DNA from: Lithodes maja
Lineage: Eukaryota > Arthropoda > Malacostraca > Decapoda > Lithodidae
Length of the DNA stretch: 64,000 bases
NCBI GenBank assembly: GCA_037953745.1
Contig: JBAKBP010004441.1
Location: forward strand, 1 to 64,000
Direction of reading: 5' to 3'
This document shows positions 21,426 to 32,639 of the stretch, one piece after another. Below the pieces are notes generated by a model. The model ran no database searches. It saw nothing but the letters and a program-made list of their open reading frames with translations, and was not told the origin of the DNA. Made by a program: the position numbers and the translations under genes. Within the stretch, counting starts at the first letter, position 1. Each line of letters begins with the position of its first letter.

Positions 21426-22012
21426 CTACTTATCAAAGTTTACTTTTGTCAATGAAAAGATTGGCTCAAAATCTTCTAATAAAAGTCTTCAGTCATTCAT
21501 TCTGATTTTAAAACTTTTCATCCCATTTCTATATCAATATCAAGACCTTTCGTGCCATTTAGTAACATTTTTTTCCTGGCGAGCAATAGCGAGCGAGTAA
21601 TTTTAAGAGAATCCTTGGAAATATTGAGCGAGAATTTTCTTGTTCTTGCTCGGCTAACGGGCCACTCACCAAGCGTATTATTTCCTTCTCTGTCTCTTCA
21701 ATAGTATACGTTCGCAATAACTCAATGAAATTAACCATTGGTATTTAAGGAACACCCCATTCTTAACATTAATCCTTCATTACAAACCCCAATGCACTTT
21801 AATAAATAAATGAAAGCATATGATCCTCCCGGGATTCGAACTCGGGACACCACACCCAGAACATAGGCATCTAAACCATTACACCACCAACACAGTTATG
21901 TATTTAGAAGAGAGTATTAGTTGTGTCCTGTTATAACGGTCACAAACACATGTCTCCCTCTTTCGTGTTTTATGCTACCAATAATTTAATGTAATATGCC
22001 ATTATTTTATTA
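21426..22012. other. Mixed repeat remnants, SINE S3 and an F1 fragment
   Basis: Around 21540-21600 is an F1 fragment with AAGACCTTTCGTGCCATTTA and the core CTGGCGAGCAATAGCGAGC. At about 21790-21900 on the minus strand is a tRNA-headed SINE S3 (B-box GAGTTCGAATCCC, A-box TTGGTGGTGTAATGGTTT). The rest shows nothing recognisable. Confidence 0.5.
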
Positions 22013-22289
22013 AGGGGGCTCCCCTTGTTTTGCTCTCTCTCTCCCCCTCTCTCTCTGGGTTGTATCCATTCGGCCCCATTCAGCCTACTGTTTTAAGGCA
22101 TTTATCCCTATCCAGGTGTCTTCTTTCCTGGTGAGCGGTAGCGAGCCAGCATATTTTTTAAATGTTCGGTCCCATGCAGCTTACTGTTTTAAGAAGTTTA
22201 TCCCCATCCAGGTGTTGAATTATTCTGGAGAGCGATCACCTGCCAGCATTTTTGAAGACATCCGGTTTCACTGGAGAAATTTTTCTATC
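22013..22289. mobile_element. Foldback element family F1, subtype a (partial)
   Basis: TTAAGGGGGCTCCCC, then GTATCCATTCGGCCCCATTC, GTTTTAAGGCATTTATCCC and a core CTGGTGAGCGGTAGCGAGCC, followed by a second imperfect copy of the same half at 22160-22250. The element ends irregularly at the repeat arm at 22290. Confidence 0.6.
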
Positions 22290-22472
22290 ATAAGTGCAAC
22301 GCTTAATTCTCTTATGGAATAGTCTTATGATTGGGTACTCTACGGAAAAAAACTTCGTAAACAAAATAAAAAAATAAAATAACTTAATATCGGTTATACT
22401 ATGGCTTTCCATGTGTGGATTTCATGTGTGTGGATTCCAGACGCCAGCCCCCTAGCGGCCATAACTTCCTTC
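22290..22472. repeat. Left copy of a 180-bp inverted repeat flanking the DIRS region
   Basis: ATAAGTGCAACGCTTAATTC through GACGCCAGCCCCCTAGCGGC recurs inverted at 29978-30150. The two copies lie 7.5 kb apart on either side of the DIRS-like element. They could be its terminal inverted repeats or an unrelated dispersed repeat. Confidence 0.65.
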
Positions 22473-22539
22473 AATGATATACCAAGATACAACTTTAGAA
22501 ATCAAACAAATGGGAAGGGGATGGTTGGGAGGGCCATGC

Positions 22540-22641
22540 ATCGTCAATGATTACGGGGCCCTACTAAATATTAGGTTTTCATTACTTCCCTCCGGGAATC
22601 AAACCTATAATTTAATAGTGGCCCCTTCATTATTGACGATA
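22540..22641. repeat. 100-bp hairpin
   Basis: ATCGTCAATGATTACGGGGC pairs with the reverse of GGCCCCTTCATTATTGACGA; an inner pair TAGGTTT/AAACCTA closes the loop. One arm of the same unit recurs at 30226-30275. Confidence 0.6.
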
Positions 22642-23154
22642 ATGCCTGAGTACCAAGACTGTAGGGGGACATTCGTGACAATATCCTAAACACTCCTAAC
22701 CTCAGGAACAAAATAATCCGTACAACATTTTAAGTTTTATTGTTTGCATATAATTGTATAAAATTATGAAAGAGGGCAAGCAGTGAGTCACTTCGAAGAA
22801 AGTCTGCTTGTTCATGACCAGATCTTTACCTTAAGATCTAAAACATGAAAAACTGGGAACACTCTTATGCTCCCTTAAATAGAACTAGAACTCTTTGAAA
22901 TCTTGTTCCAACCTTAACAATATTTGTACAGTTTATATATGTTTGTACATTCTGGTAATCCTATATAGTTGCAACTATGATAGATCTCTTAGAATAAAAA
23001 ATAAACAGTTTTGAACTGTAAAACCAGTTCCATTAATATCACAGCTCGTGATTTATCACAATCTCCGGCGGAAGGGGTCCTAGTGGGGCTTTGGACTATT
23101 CAGCACACCCCCCCTTCTTTTCTCGCCTTAACCTAAATAATAATAGCACATAGC

Positions 23155-24384
23155 CTACTGAACCTTCTGTCGTAAAGCTATACAGGTACGCTTTGGTTTG
23201 TCCAGAGCGACCGACAGGTATCGTGTTAGAAAAGTATGATTGGACGCCCACAATTGAGTGTTGGTAATGTCTTCAATGGAGAAATTTTGTAAAAATCTAA
23301 GAGAGACGGCCCACTTCCTGATGTCGTGGGCCCTGCCCACCACACCGGGATTACTTAGTTTAATAACATCTACTAAAAGAGAAGCTAATTTCCTTCTAGT
23401 AACAAGAGTACTTGTCTGGTTCACCCATAGAAAGCCTGGTTGTCGAGGGTGAGCTACCCTCATGAACTTAACTAGAGGCATAAAATATGATGTGTGTGTC
23501 CGCGTTTCAATGCTGGGACAGAAAATTCTGAGAAAACATGATCAGAGTGCTAATTTTCTGCATAAATGTGGGAGACGGCGCGATCTGGACATTGTCGTGC
23601 AGTCTCCCCCAAACCTAAGGCAATTAGGTTTGTTGCTCATCGCCGCCAGCTCAGAGACCCTATTTCCTGTTGCCAAAGCCATAAGGAACACCGCCTTCTT
23701 TAATAGTGACTCAAAATCCGGCGCATTATTATATTTGCGCAATTGAAGCAATGATAAGGCTTTATCTAGCGACCAGGTGGGCATGAGCTGACGTGGCGGT
23801 GGGCGTAGCTTGAAACACACCGTCATAAACCCTTTCTCCTCTGCCTGTGGTATCGATAGACCTGTGAGATCGAAAAAGGAGGGGGTTCTGATGGCAGATA
23901 AGTGATTCTTTAAAGTAACAACTGAAAAGTGCTTCTGTTCAATTAAGTATTCTAGGTATTTGAAAATCAAGGCCACTGAGGCATCAGTTTGCTCTGATTC
24001 TACTATCCAAGTTGTGAAAGTTTTCCAATGCAATTGATATAGTCTCCTGGTAGACATAGTATATTGATTCAGAAATTTACTTGCGACACTTTCCCCGTAC
24101 TGAGCTAGCCATTTTGCATTGTAAACGTCCATAATGCAAAATTCAGCGAGGTCTGAAGGTTGCCAATTGTCTCTAAGTGGAATGCGGAGACTGGGAGCGA
24201 CACCGGGTTCCTGCACCATTCTTGCAACTGGTGATACCACACCTGAGCCCGCCATAACGGTGCGATCATCGAGACTACGCCCCGGTAATCCTATAGTTTG
24301 TGAACTATCCAACACATTAGTACAGAATCTGGCGGAGGAAATAGATAAATTGAATTCCACCTGTTCCATCCTCCAGTAACGCAT
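23155..24384 (-). pseudogene. Tyrosine recombinase (two frames)
   Basis: It should join and excise circular element DNA in place of an integrase. The N-terminal SAM-like part reads STRRLYQLHWKTFTTWI and VTLKNHLSAIRTP. The first catalytic Arg is in LATGNRVSELAA. The second frame carries GRAHDIRKWAVS (H-x-x-R) and SNHTFLTRYL with the likely nucleophile Tyr. A shift between 23542 and 23481 separates Arg I from the rest, so no intact enzyme is made from this copy. Confidence 0.8.
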
Positions 24385-25000
24385 CGGGACCCCCCGCCGG
24401 GGTTACCTCCTGGCGGGTTAGGAAGAGAGGGAGCTTGTGATACCCCTCGGATGCGAACAGATCCTCTTGTGGACGGTAAGGCTTGGCAATCATCTTGTAG
24501 AAGACGGTTTGTTTGAGAGCCCATTCTACTAAAGTGCTCTGTCTCCGAGACAGAGCGTCTGCCCAGACGTTCGACACGCCTGGGAGATATGATGCATGCA
24601 GATGAATGCTCAGTGATTCGGCCAGAGCAAAAATCTGTTCTGACACTACTAGCAACTCTCGAGACCTCACTGAACCCTGTTTCTGAATACAATGGACTGC
24701 AATTAAGTTGTCCATTCGAAAAGCTGCTGACTTTCCTTGCGATGAAGAGCCGTGAGTTTGGAGAAAAAACAGAGGAACTAGAAGCTCTTGCTTGTTGATG
24801 TGAAACAATTCGTCTTGGGACCAAGTACCCTGCCCTTGATTGCCTACATTGGACTGATACCCCCCCCCCCCCCCTCCCCCCCTCCCTCCCCCCTAGTATC
24901 CCTGAAGCATCTGTGTCTACCGATACCGAAGGTGGAGGAGAAACCCATGTTGTTATAGAGTACAGTGTTTCGGTCTTCGCCCAGACCGACAGTAAGTCGA
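24317..25000 (-). pseudogene. DIRS RNase H domain
   Basis: The minus strand reads SVSVDTDASGILG (first Asp), then a C/G homopolymer break at about 24859-24893, then INKQELLVPLFFLQTHG, AFRMDNLIAVHCI and PGVSNVWADALSRRQ. These are the D, E, D and D regions of retroelement RNase H. The ending overlaps the recombinase start. Confidence 0.7.
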
Positions 25001-25981
25001 GGATTAATGGAGGAATCGGCCATAATTTTCCTTCCGGCAAGAGAGGGAAAACTTTGTTGCCTTCCATCATTAATCTCTTTACTTTCAACCGGCCCAACTT
25101 CAGTTAATTGGATCCAGTTGAGTGAGCCGACCAGGGACTCCCACGTCTTCCTTGTCGTATTCAAACTGTGGAGAAAACGAAACAGTTTCCTGCGAAATCT
25201 GTTGCGATTGTCCACATTCTGAGTAAGAGTTAGATTGGCAGTATCCCAGACCAGCCCTATCCACTGAATATTCCTTGTGGGAACAAGGAGAGACTTTGCC
25301 AAGTTGACCTTGAACCCAAGGGTTTGTACATAATTGATTACTTGGTTGACATGAATTTGACATAACTCTTCTGACTCCGCCACCACTAGCCAGTCGTCTA
25401 GATACCACAACACCTTTATGCCCAGGCCCAACAATGGCATGAGGGCTTACCGAACTAATTTCGTGAAATTTCTCGGTGCAAGGTTCAAACCGAAAGGCAT
25501 TCTCTGAAAGACTTATGTCTCTTGCCTGATCCTCAAGGCGAGGAACTTTTGGAACCTTTTGTTGATGGGGACATGCCAATAGGCATCTGTCAGGTCTAAT
25601 GAGCACATCCAACCCTAAGGTGGAAGTGTAAGCCTGATTTGGTTTACTGTAAGCATTTCGAAAGGTGAATTTTGAATGTACGTGTTCAGACGCGAGAGAT
25701 CCTCTTTGGCAAAGTCAGGAGGTGAATACTAGGTAAGTTGGATTTACTGGGATAATGACCTGCTTGGAGATCATTTCCTGGACCAGGGCCTCCACCTCCT
25801 GTGAAACATTGTTGTGTTCTAGCGCCTGATGCAGTCGAGGTCGCCGGATCCACCGCCAGGTGATTCCTTTGTTTACTACTGTTCTGGCCCAAGTTAGCTT
25901 GGGCCAGGCTCTGCGGAATACCTGGAATGACCCGGTTTGCAAACTGGGTCTGTCCGGTACAGATACTCTCTTATTCAACAC
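24844..25981 (-). pseudogene. DIRS reverse transcriptase, frameshifted
   Basis: The start, PSLQTGSFQVFRRAWPKL and VEALVQEMISKQVIIPV, is at 25715-25981. The middle, around 25450-25612, lies in another frame. The active site is VLWYLDDWLVVAESEEL at about 25380-25410, followed by LGFKVNLAKSLLVPTRNIQW and the thumb region FRRKLFRFLHSL. The LDD box is intact although the reading frame is not. Confidence 0.78.
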
Positions 25982-26159
25982 GCCTGAGCACGGCCCTGGG
26001 AGAGAGAGAGAGTTTGGTTGGCTAGTTTTTTGGAGGGGGTGGTGGGTTGCTATCAGACGGCTGGTTAGTTTTGGCTGGCGTCAGTCCCCGATTTGGTTTT
26101 GTGTGTGACTTACCTCTATAACCTGAGTATTTACCTTGTTTTAGTTTGTGCTGATTACC

Positions 26160-28675
26160 TCACTGCTGTGGAGGAGGCCTGGGATACCGAAAGTACAGTT
26201 TAGTATGCGGTGGTTGTGACTTTCCGCCGCTTTTGGGCTTATTATAAGGTTTCTTAAACGGTTCTCTCTTAGGCTGGGAGGTAATCTGCTTCAACCCATC
26301 TACCATATTGAAAACTACACTCCATGTTTCTGAATTGAGTAGGGAGGCAGTTAAGACCGGGGTAAGAGTTACCCGGTGACCAATATCATCCGGCAACTTC
26401 TTTACCAAATACACCCTTAATTCCTGGCGGGCCCTAACCGCCTCCATGATAGCTATTCTAATATCACCCAGGGACTGGATTGAATTTCGTAATAAAATCC
26501 TACATGACAGTTCTGTGGCCTTCCAAATATTTTGGTCAGCAATGGCCGAAATTGTTCTAGAGAGAGACACGGCAACCTGGCGACTGACAAGATATTGTGA
26601 AAACAATCTGAAAGCCTTGTTACATAACTTAAAGTCTCTTTCCAGATGGGCTGGGGGAGGGGTTCAAAAAGGGTCATCTAATTGGTGGAGTGCCAGTTTT
26701 GGTGCCGCTAAAAATGCGAACAGGGCCGACGACACACCCTCTGCCTTATTTACAGGTAAAGAGAACCAAGCCTGTGTTTCTTGAGGAACCTGATGGGAGG
26801 ATTTAGATGAAATAGTTGAAGCAAATATCTGCGCCTCTGATTCCCAGTCTATCCAAGGGCCTATACCTACCCGCCCCATCTGCAGAACTGGCATGTGTGA
26901 CTGATCTAGTACCGGGACTGTATCCAGTTCCGGCGTAAGTGCATTCAAAGCTTTGATGTCATTAACCCCATCAGCTTTAGACCAGTCTGCAAACAGTCAT
27001 GCAGATGAGGCCGGCGGTACTGCCGGAGAAGCCGAAAACACAAATAAATCAGCGCTATAGGTACTAGGTATGGCCTTACTAGTAACGTCAAGTAACCTTC
27101 CTACCTCATCCTTAGCTCTGAGCTTTCTATTCTTATTGATTTCAATAGTCCACTCACTAGGGACCGGTAGGTCCCCCGATATGGTAGGTTGTGCTAAGTG
27201 TGGTTTCAATGAGTGATGTCAGAAATTACTCGAACGTCAGTGGTAGTCATAGAGGCTGGCACTGTAGTGCCACTAGCCGTGGTCGTCGCCGGAATTACGT
27301 TAAATGCAGGCAAAGAAGACTGGGGGATTGTAATACCTGAAGGCTCTGACAGTCTTATCATGGAGTTACTCGGGGGAACTACCGATGGACTAGAGGGAGG
27401 ATCTGGTGAAGTAGAGACATGATACTGACGCATGACCCTGTGCAATACTTCACTAATTTCATCTGTGGTTACACACTTACTGTGGGAACCTCTGGAAGAC
27501 TGAGAACTAGCTTCTGATTCCTCACCCGTTATACCTGGTTGAGCCGAGGGCAGGTGCACCTCCTCCGGCTCCCTTTGTAACTCAAGCACTTCCGGTATAT
27601 CATGTTGTGGTTCCGGCGCTTGATCTGCCAGTGGCCAAACCAAATCAGGGACGGACGAGGGTATTAATTCAATGTTATTACACTCCCTACCTGTATCCTG
27701 ATTCACTCTAGTACTTACTTGACACGGTTCCAACTGTCGCCAGACCCCTCGGTCGCGCGCCGCGGGTGGCTGAGAGTCCTGTATTACCTGGGAACTACCA
27801 AAAATCGATTTGAACATGAAGGTAAACCCCTATACTGATCTGCTAAGACTCTGCTTGGCCCAACCGAGGGGCCTCTACGTGGTACTTAAGTCAGTTTTGG
27901 TAATGCAAAATTAAACTCAACGATTGTTCATGTCTCGGACTTGATTCCATGTCCTCCGCCCCTACCTCTGAGTCGCCGGATTGGACATTAGGCGTGCTGG
28001 AGGTAGGGGTGCAGGGCAGTGGCATTGACCCCGGCGAGGACTGAAGGTGTGGCTGTATGGTATCCTTCCGGTCACTACTACGTCCTGTACTGGCCGGCGT
28101 TATCGGAGCAGTGACAGGTTCCTCCCTACGGCGTTTAGTCGACCTAGACGACTCTGCTGATGAGTGCCGGGACTGTTTCCTGGGAGATCTCGACCGAGAT
28201 CTAGATTTCTGTGTCGGGGAAGGTGACCGTCTCCTCTTGGGACGGTCGGGGGGGGGGGGGGGGGGGAGCCTCGGTAATGTCACTCATTACTACTACTGCT
28301 ACTCACTAACTCTTTCGAAAGGGTTTTAGATTTAGCTTTAGGTTTAGTAGATTTAATTTGAGCTGATTTAACCAAAAGTGATTTTATGACTAAGTGGTCC
28401 CACAGGGCGTTGTCATCACAATGAAGGGCCTTATGGGCTGTATCCTTTGCGTAAACGTTAAAATGTTTCTTTATTTCTATTAATGCTGCCAAGCAAGACA
28501 GGTCTTTCTTTTCAAACACCGCCACTCTCAACTCCAAACAAACGGAACGTTTAGATACCCATAACCCTCTTAAGCGATCAAGACATTTCACACATCTAAT
28601 ACACAATTTGTGAGCAAAATCTGGTAAAAGTGAACAGGTAGGAGTAGCACACAGATCAAACTGAGGCATGATGGA
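26160..28675 (-). pseudogene. DIRS gag-like protein, broken
   Basis: It opens with MPQFDLCATPTCSLLPDFA and LCIRCVKCLDRL, a Cys-rich start common in DIRS gag proteins. A shift at a G run (28249-28266) leads to an Arg/Ser-rich part (SPSPTQKSRSRSRSPRK). Then come acidic and Ser/Pro-rich frames (27206-27817, 26997-27209, 26664-26948). The end is a basic tail (PKREPFKKPYNKPKSGGKS), probably nucleic-acid binding. At least four breaks are present. Confidence 0.65.
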
Positions 28676-28799
28676 ACTAGGGCCCCCCCCGCCGGAATCA
28701 GCCACCCACCAACTGCCGGGACTGCTGCTACTGAAGTGCTGGGGATTCTGGAAATAGAACATTTCCAGGAATCAATGCTCATAAGGATAACCTGCGAGG

Positions 28800-29977
28800 C
28801 GTTAACACATCCTACCTCAAGTCTGCCGGAAAATTAGCTATAGCCACTGCTACTCTAATCTTCCGCTGGACCTGACTATGAAAAACCTGGGGTTTTCCGT
28901 CTATACTGATTGGAACTGCTTACCTGTGACAAAGTGTCACTCGCCCTAGTGACCTTAAGTGTATGACTATCCATGACTATTTGAACTAGAAAGATAGGTA
29001 ACGTGCTTGTATGACGTATCATAACACTTGCACACATGACTGTTACGCCGGGCGAGGAAAGTCTTGCCGCGTGAAAAATCGGTTAGGGCGTGCTCACTCG
29101 GCGTGCCGAGTTTGCTCTCGTAGGTATTCTCATTTTCCGCCGCAAGGATTGTGGTTCAGCATACCACGCCGGGACATTTGGTTGCTCCCTTACCCGTCTC
29201 CGAGACGAGGAAATGGAAGCCCTGCTGAGAAGGCCGCCGGAGAGAACAACCAAAAATTTCAGAGGGGAAGACTTATATGGGAAAGTCACACCCCTCCAAA
29301 ACCCTTCCTATATATAGGGACATCTCCCAATAGCCCCCCAATAAAACATGTAGCGCACACATGTTACACAACCTAGAGGCACACATAGGCTTAAGAATAA
29401 ATACAGAGAATTTATAATAATAAATGACCCCTAGCCTACACTGGAGACCCCTAATGAGGCTGGCCACGAGGCACCGACGAAACATCACAGGACGAACCGA
29501 CGCTCCAACGACCCAACGGCAACAGCATGGAGAGGATGAGGCCCACGAAAGGGGTGCAGAAGCAAATACGGACTCTAGAAGGCTCCGCACCACGTGCAGC
29601 CACCCTTGAACTAGAGCATCTGCTAAAATATCAAAACTTTATATGCAACTGCCTCAAAGTGATGGCCTGAAGCATAATCTTGCAGAATGGTAGCCTCCTA
29701 ACAATAATATCAGAAAGCTAAGGCACAAAAACAGCATAATAATAACACACGTGGCGAGCAGATCCTGGGATACGTAGGCGCCTTGTTACAATAGTACCCT
29801 AATTTACACACTTCCTGCGGACGTACCAATGGGGTAGCCGGTGCTAGCTAATCTAAGCTCTGTTCAATACAACACAGATGTATACAAATGAGTAAGGACT
29901 CACGAGAAGCGAGAGAACGAAGAATGAAGCTGGAGCACTGGGGACACCCGACCGCCTGGGACGGACGCAGAAGGGAG
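28800..29977. other. Non-coding DIRS flank and unassigned sequence
   Basis: No gene is supported. 28800-29350 is probably the 5' leader of the DIRS-like element and has an AATAAA and a TATATATAGG stretch near 29310. 29600-29977 shows no family I can name. Confidence 0.4.
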
Positions 29978-30150
29978 AAGGAAGTTATGGCCGGTAGGGG
30001 GCTGGCGTCTGGAATCCACACGCAAGAAATCCAAACATGGAAAGCCACAGTATAATAGATATTAAGTTAATTTTTCTTTTTTACGAAGTTTTTTCCGTAG
30101 AGTACCCAATCATAAGACAATTCCATAAGAAAATCAAGCGTTGCACTTAT
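29978..30150. repeat. Right copy of the inverted repeat flanking the DIRS region
   Basis: GAAGGAAGTTATGGCCGGTA to CAAGCGTTGCACTTAT, inverted relative to 22290-22472. Both arms share a GGGTACTCTACGGAAAAAA-type block. Confidence 0.65.
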
Positions 30151-30284
30151 GAAGGATAGTACTCCGACCCTTCCGCGCGGTAGATTCAAAACTGCTGGCG
30201 CAGGTGTTGAAGGGAGACTATTATATTAATAGGCAATATCGTCAATGATGAAGGGGCCACTATTATATAATGGATAATTAGTCG

Positions 30285-30450
30285 TAGGCATGTGCATAAA
30301 CCTTTAACCAACTTGGTGGTGTAATGGTTAAGGTGTCTAAACATCTGTGTGTGATAACCCGGGTTCGAATCCTGGTGGATCACATGTATGCTTTCATTAA
30401 TTTCATTGGAGGTGTTTGGTGTTGTGGTTTAATTAATACAAATATTAATA
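30285..30450 (+). repeat. tRNA-headed SINE S3, first copy
   Basis: A-box TTGGTGGTGTAATGGTTAAG and B-box GGGTTCGAATCCTGGTGG; tail CTTTCATTAATTTCATTGGA. The anticodon arm is degraded. A second copy follows 315 bp on. Relatives are minus-strand near 21790-21900 and plus-strand at 54230-54360. Confidence 0.7.
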
Positions 30451-30599
30451 TCAGTAGGTTCAGGGATATTTCGTAGCGAGGCCGTTCTAAATGATCTTTG
30501 CCCCATGAATATTCTTTCCTCTCACTTAAACATTAGGCTACCATAGTGTGGTTGGAATAATATGAACATGACTAGATTAACATCCAGTATTCGAGAATA

Positions 30600-30765
30600 G
30601 ATAATAAGTCATAGGCGTGTGCATAAACCTTTAACCGTCTTGGTGGTGTAATGGTTAAGGTGTCTACAAATCTGTGTGTGATAACCCGGGTTCGAATCCT
30701 GGTGGATCACATATATGCTTTCATTAATTTAATTGGAGGTGTTTGGTGTTGTGGTGAAATTAATA
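30600..30765 (+). repeat. tRNA-headed SINE S3, second copy
   Basis: Nearly identical to the copy at 30285-30450 including upstream GTGCATAAACCTTTAACC. The shared upstream part means either the SINE is longer than its head or the segment was duplicated. Confidence 0.7.
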
Positions 30766-30896
30766 AAAAACAAAAATATATATGGTGGCTCACTATCTCT
30801 CGCCAGGTATAAATCGACACCTTGATGGGGTTAACGTCTTAAAACAGTAGGCTGAATGGGGCTGAAACCGTCGCTGGGTTAAAGGGTTAAACTTAC

Positions 30897-31079
30897 CTCC
30901 AGAGCGAATGACCTGACGCAGACGGCGCTAAAGATGACGACAGCCGCAAAGACGGACATGATTAATACCAGGGGAAAGAGGTGATAATTGGAAATTAGTA
31001 GCAATGGGATGTAGGGCAGGGTCTTCATCAGAAGCACCGACTTGGCCCACACCCAGGCCAACAGCAACCCACGATCCTC
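30897..31079 (-). CDS. Host exon C of a multi-pass membrane protein
   Basis: A 183-bp exon of exactly 61 codons on the minus strand, open throughout. It follows an acceptor (TCTCTCTCCCCTGACAG) and ends at a strong donor (GAG then GTAAGT). It encodes two hydrophobic spans, KSVLLMKTLPYIPLLLI and FPLVLIMSVFAAVVIFSAV, after EDRGLLLAWVWA. It joins exon B (31993-32090) in phase 0. The product looks like a small four-span membrane protein, perhaps near the LAPTM4 or DUF4728 type; that name is a guess. The following exon was not found in the window. Confidence 0.72.
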
Positions 31080-31109
31080 CTGTCAGGGGAGAGAGAGAAT
31101 AGGGAAGTT

Positions 31110-31190
31110 AGATAGATCGATAGATAGATAGATAGATAAAGATAGATAGAGTTAGATAGATATATATATAGATAGATAGTCAGTCAGTCA
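31110..31190. repeat. (GATA)n/(GTCA)n simple repeat
   Basis: Tetranucleotide repeats within the intron between exons C and B; the TCAG units are probably the tail of the adjacent LINE fragment. Confidence 0.8.
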
Positions 31191-31740
31191 ATTCTTTATT
31201 TCATAAAAAGCTATACATAGTAACTTTTTACATATTTACAGATAAAATTAAAATTGAAGGTAAACATTAACGCATTGTTGGTTCATGATTTTGAACGTAC
31301 ATAATTCTTGCCTTCACTGCTTCAATGTCATTGTCTTTTAAACAATTGATACTGTATGCTGCATTTATAATATTATTTACTTCATTAGTTAAATACAACC
31401 TATTAGCTACATCCACTAAACTGTTTTCAAGAAATGTACAAGGATGAGCAATAATTTTATTTGCAAATCTTATTTTATCCCAGTTTATCAAATGGTTAAA
31501 AGTCATTAGGCCAGCAAGTTGACAAGCTTTATGGTTACTTTCCCAGTATTTTAGTCCTAACATTTTGTTGATTGCCTTATGATAACCAATTGCAAATTGC
31601 TTAAAGGGAACATTACACTTTCTATTACAGTACCATAGTTCTGTTCCATACAGGCTTAAGCAGTAGCTGGTAAACAGTTTAATAAACACATCAAAACTGA
31701 CTCTTGAAAATGTTCGCAAAATGCAATTAAACTAGTTATA
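31190..31740 (-). pseudogene. LINE C-terminal fragment in a host intron
   Basis: The minus strand reads LFTSYCLSLYGTELWYC, FAIGYHKAINKMLGLKYWES and ACQLAGLMTFNHLINWDKIR, typical of the region after RT in CR1/L2-group LINEs. An AATAAA lies at 31197-31202 on the minus strand and the end is a TGAC-repeat tail. It is 5' truncated and lies between host exons B and C. Confidence 0.65.
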
Positions 31741-31833
31741 AAATGTATTTGTAGATCTTATCAAGTCCCTATCATTATTCAGATTACTATCTAAGACAAA
31801 TATAAGATACTTATGTTCTTTAACATTGCTAAG

Positions 31834-31834
31834 C

Positions 31835-31900
<66 letters not shown>
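31834..31900. repeat. (AG)n microsatellite
   Basis: An uninterrupted AG run in the host intron between exons B and C. Confidence 0.9.
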
Positions 31901-31903
<3 letters not shown>

Positions 31904-31992
31904 TAATAGGGAAGTTAGATAGATCGATAGATATAGATAAAGATAGCTAAAGAGAGAGAGAGATAATAGGGAAGTTAGATGGATAGACTCAC

Positions 31993-32090
31993 CTTACGAG
32001 CACCATGCATGAGAACACACGCCAGAAACCAGTGGACGAGAACGAACATCAGCAAGCTAATTTGTTCGTACGGCATATGTCCTAGAAATT
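31993..32090 (-). CDS. Host exon B of a multi-pass membrane protein
   Basis: A 98-bp exon on the minus strand. It follows acceptor CTTGTATATTCCAG and ends at donor AAG then GTGAGT. Two bases complete a Glu codon begun in exon A; 32 codons follow (FLGHMPYEQISLLMFVLV, HWFLACVLMHGARK) and it ends in phase 0. It holds one hydrophobic span and a short basic turn before exon C. The intron to exon C is 913 bp, the intron to exon A is 24,859 bp. Confidence 0.72.
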
Positions 32091-32139
32091 CTGGAATATA
32101 CAAGATAGGGAGATATAATATATATATATATATATATTG

Positions 32140-32240
32140 AGAATATATCACAAATACATGTGAGCCACTAAATGTTTCTAGTTTCTCAGTGGGGATCGAA
32201 CCATCGACCATCAGAACGATAGCCGACGCTTAATCAATCG
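32140..32240 (-). repeat. tRNA-headed SINE S2 copy
   Basis: Minus strand: TCGTTCTGATGGTCGATGGT and TTCGATCCCCACTGAGAAAC, with the S2 tail ACATGTATTTGTGATATATT. It matches 33245-33345, which adds the A-box side (CCGTGGTGTAATTGATTAAG). Confidence 0.6.
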
Positions 32241-32419
32241 GTGAAGTCCAGGAATTTGTATGAGTGGGCTGGATACTATGGTATCCGACTGTACATTAGT
32301 GTGTCCATTTTACTATTTGTCACTTTTTAACATGCTGTTATTATAACAGCATTTCAAATAGTTAGTTATAACAGTGTTATAGCTAACAGAATGTTTATAT
32401 AATAATATAAATTACTATA

Positions 32420-32615
32420 TAATTTTCCTCTTAAAATTGCAGGCTCGCTATCGCTCGCCAGGAAATGGCACGACAGGTCTTAAAATTGACAACGAAATGG
32501 GGCGAAAGGTCTTAAAATCGCCAAACCAATGGGCCGAACGTCTTATAATCTCAAAACTAGTGGGGCTAAACATTAGGGAGAAGGGGGTCCAGAAAAACGG
32601 TCTGCCTCCCCTTAA
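32420..32615. mobile_element. Foldback F1 subtype b, reversed half
   Basis: Core CAGGCTCGCTATCGCTCGCC, then GGTCTTAAAATTGACAACGA and the terminal CTCCCCTTAA at 32615. Only half an element is present. Confidence 0.65.
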
Positions 32616-32639
32616 TATGATGATAATTACGTGAAGGTG

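Larger units (their letters stand above)
22690..29350 (-). mobile_element. DIRS-like tyrosine-recombinase retrotransposon, degraded
   Basis: Minus-strand order: gag-like protein (28675 to 26160), RT (about 25981 to 24844), RNase H (25000 to 24317) and tyrosine recombinase (24384 to 23155). This combination, with no integrase or protease, defines the DIRS order. The recombinase frame overlaps the RNase H end by about 68 bp, common in this group. Many frameshifts occur, several at C or G runs. Outer limits are estimates: 22690-23150 and 28800-29350 are non-coding flanks. Confidence 0.8.

Noticed and set aside
23064..29253. TCTCCGGCGG / CCGCCGGAGA as DIRS terminal inverted repeats
   Set aside because: Only about ten bases match and the surrounding sequence does not.
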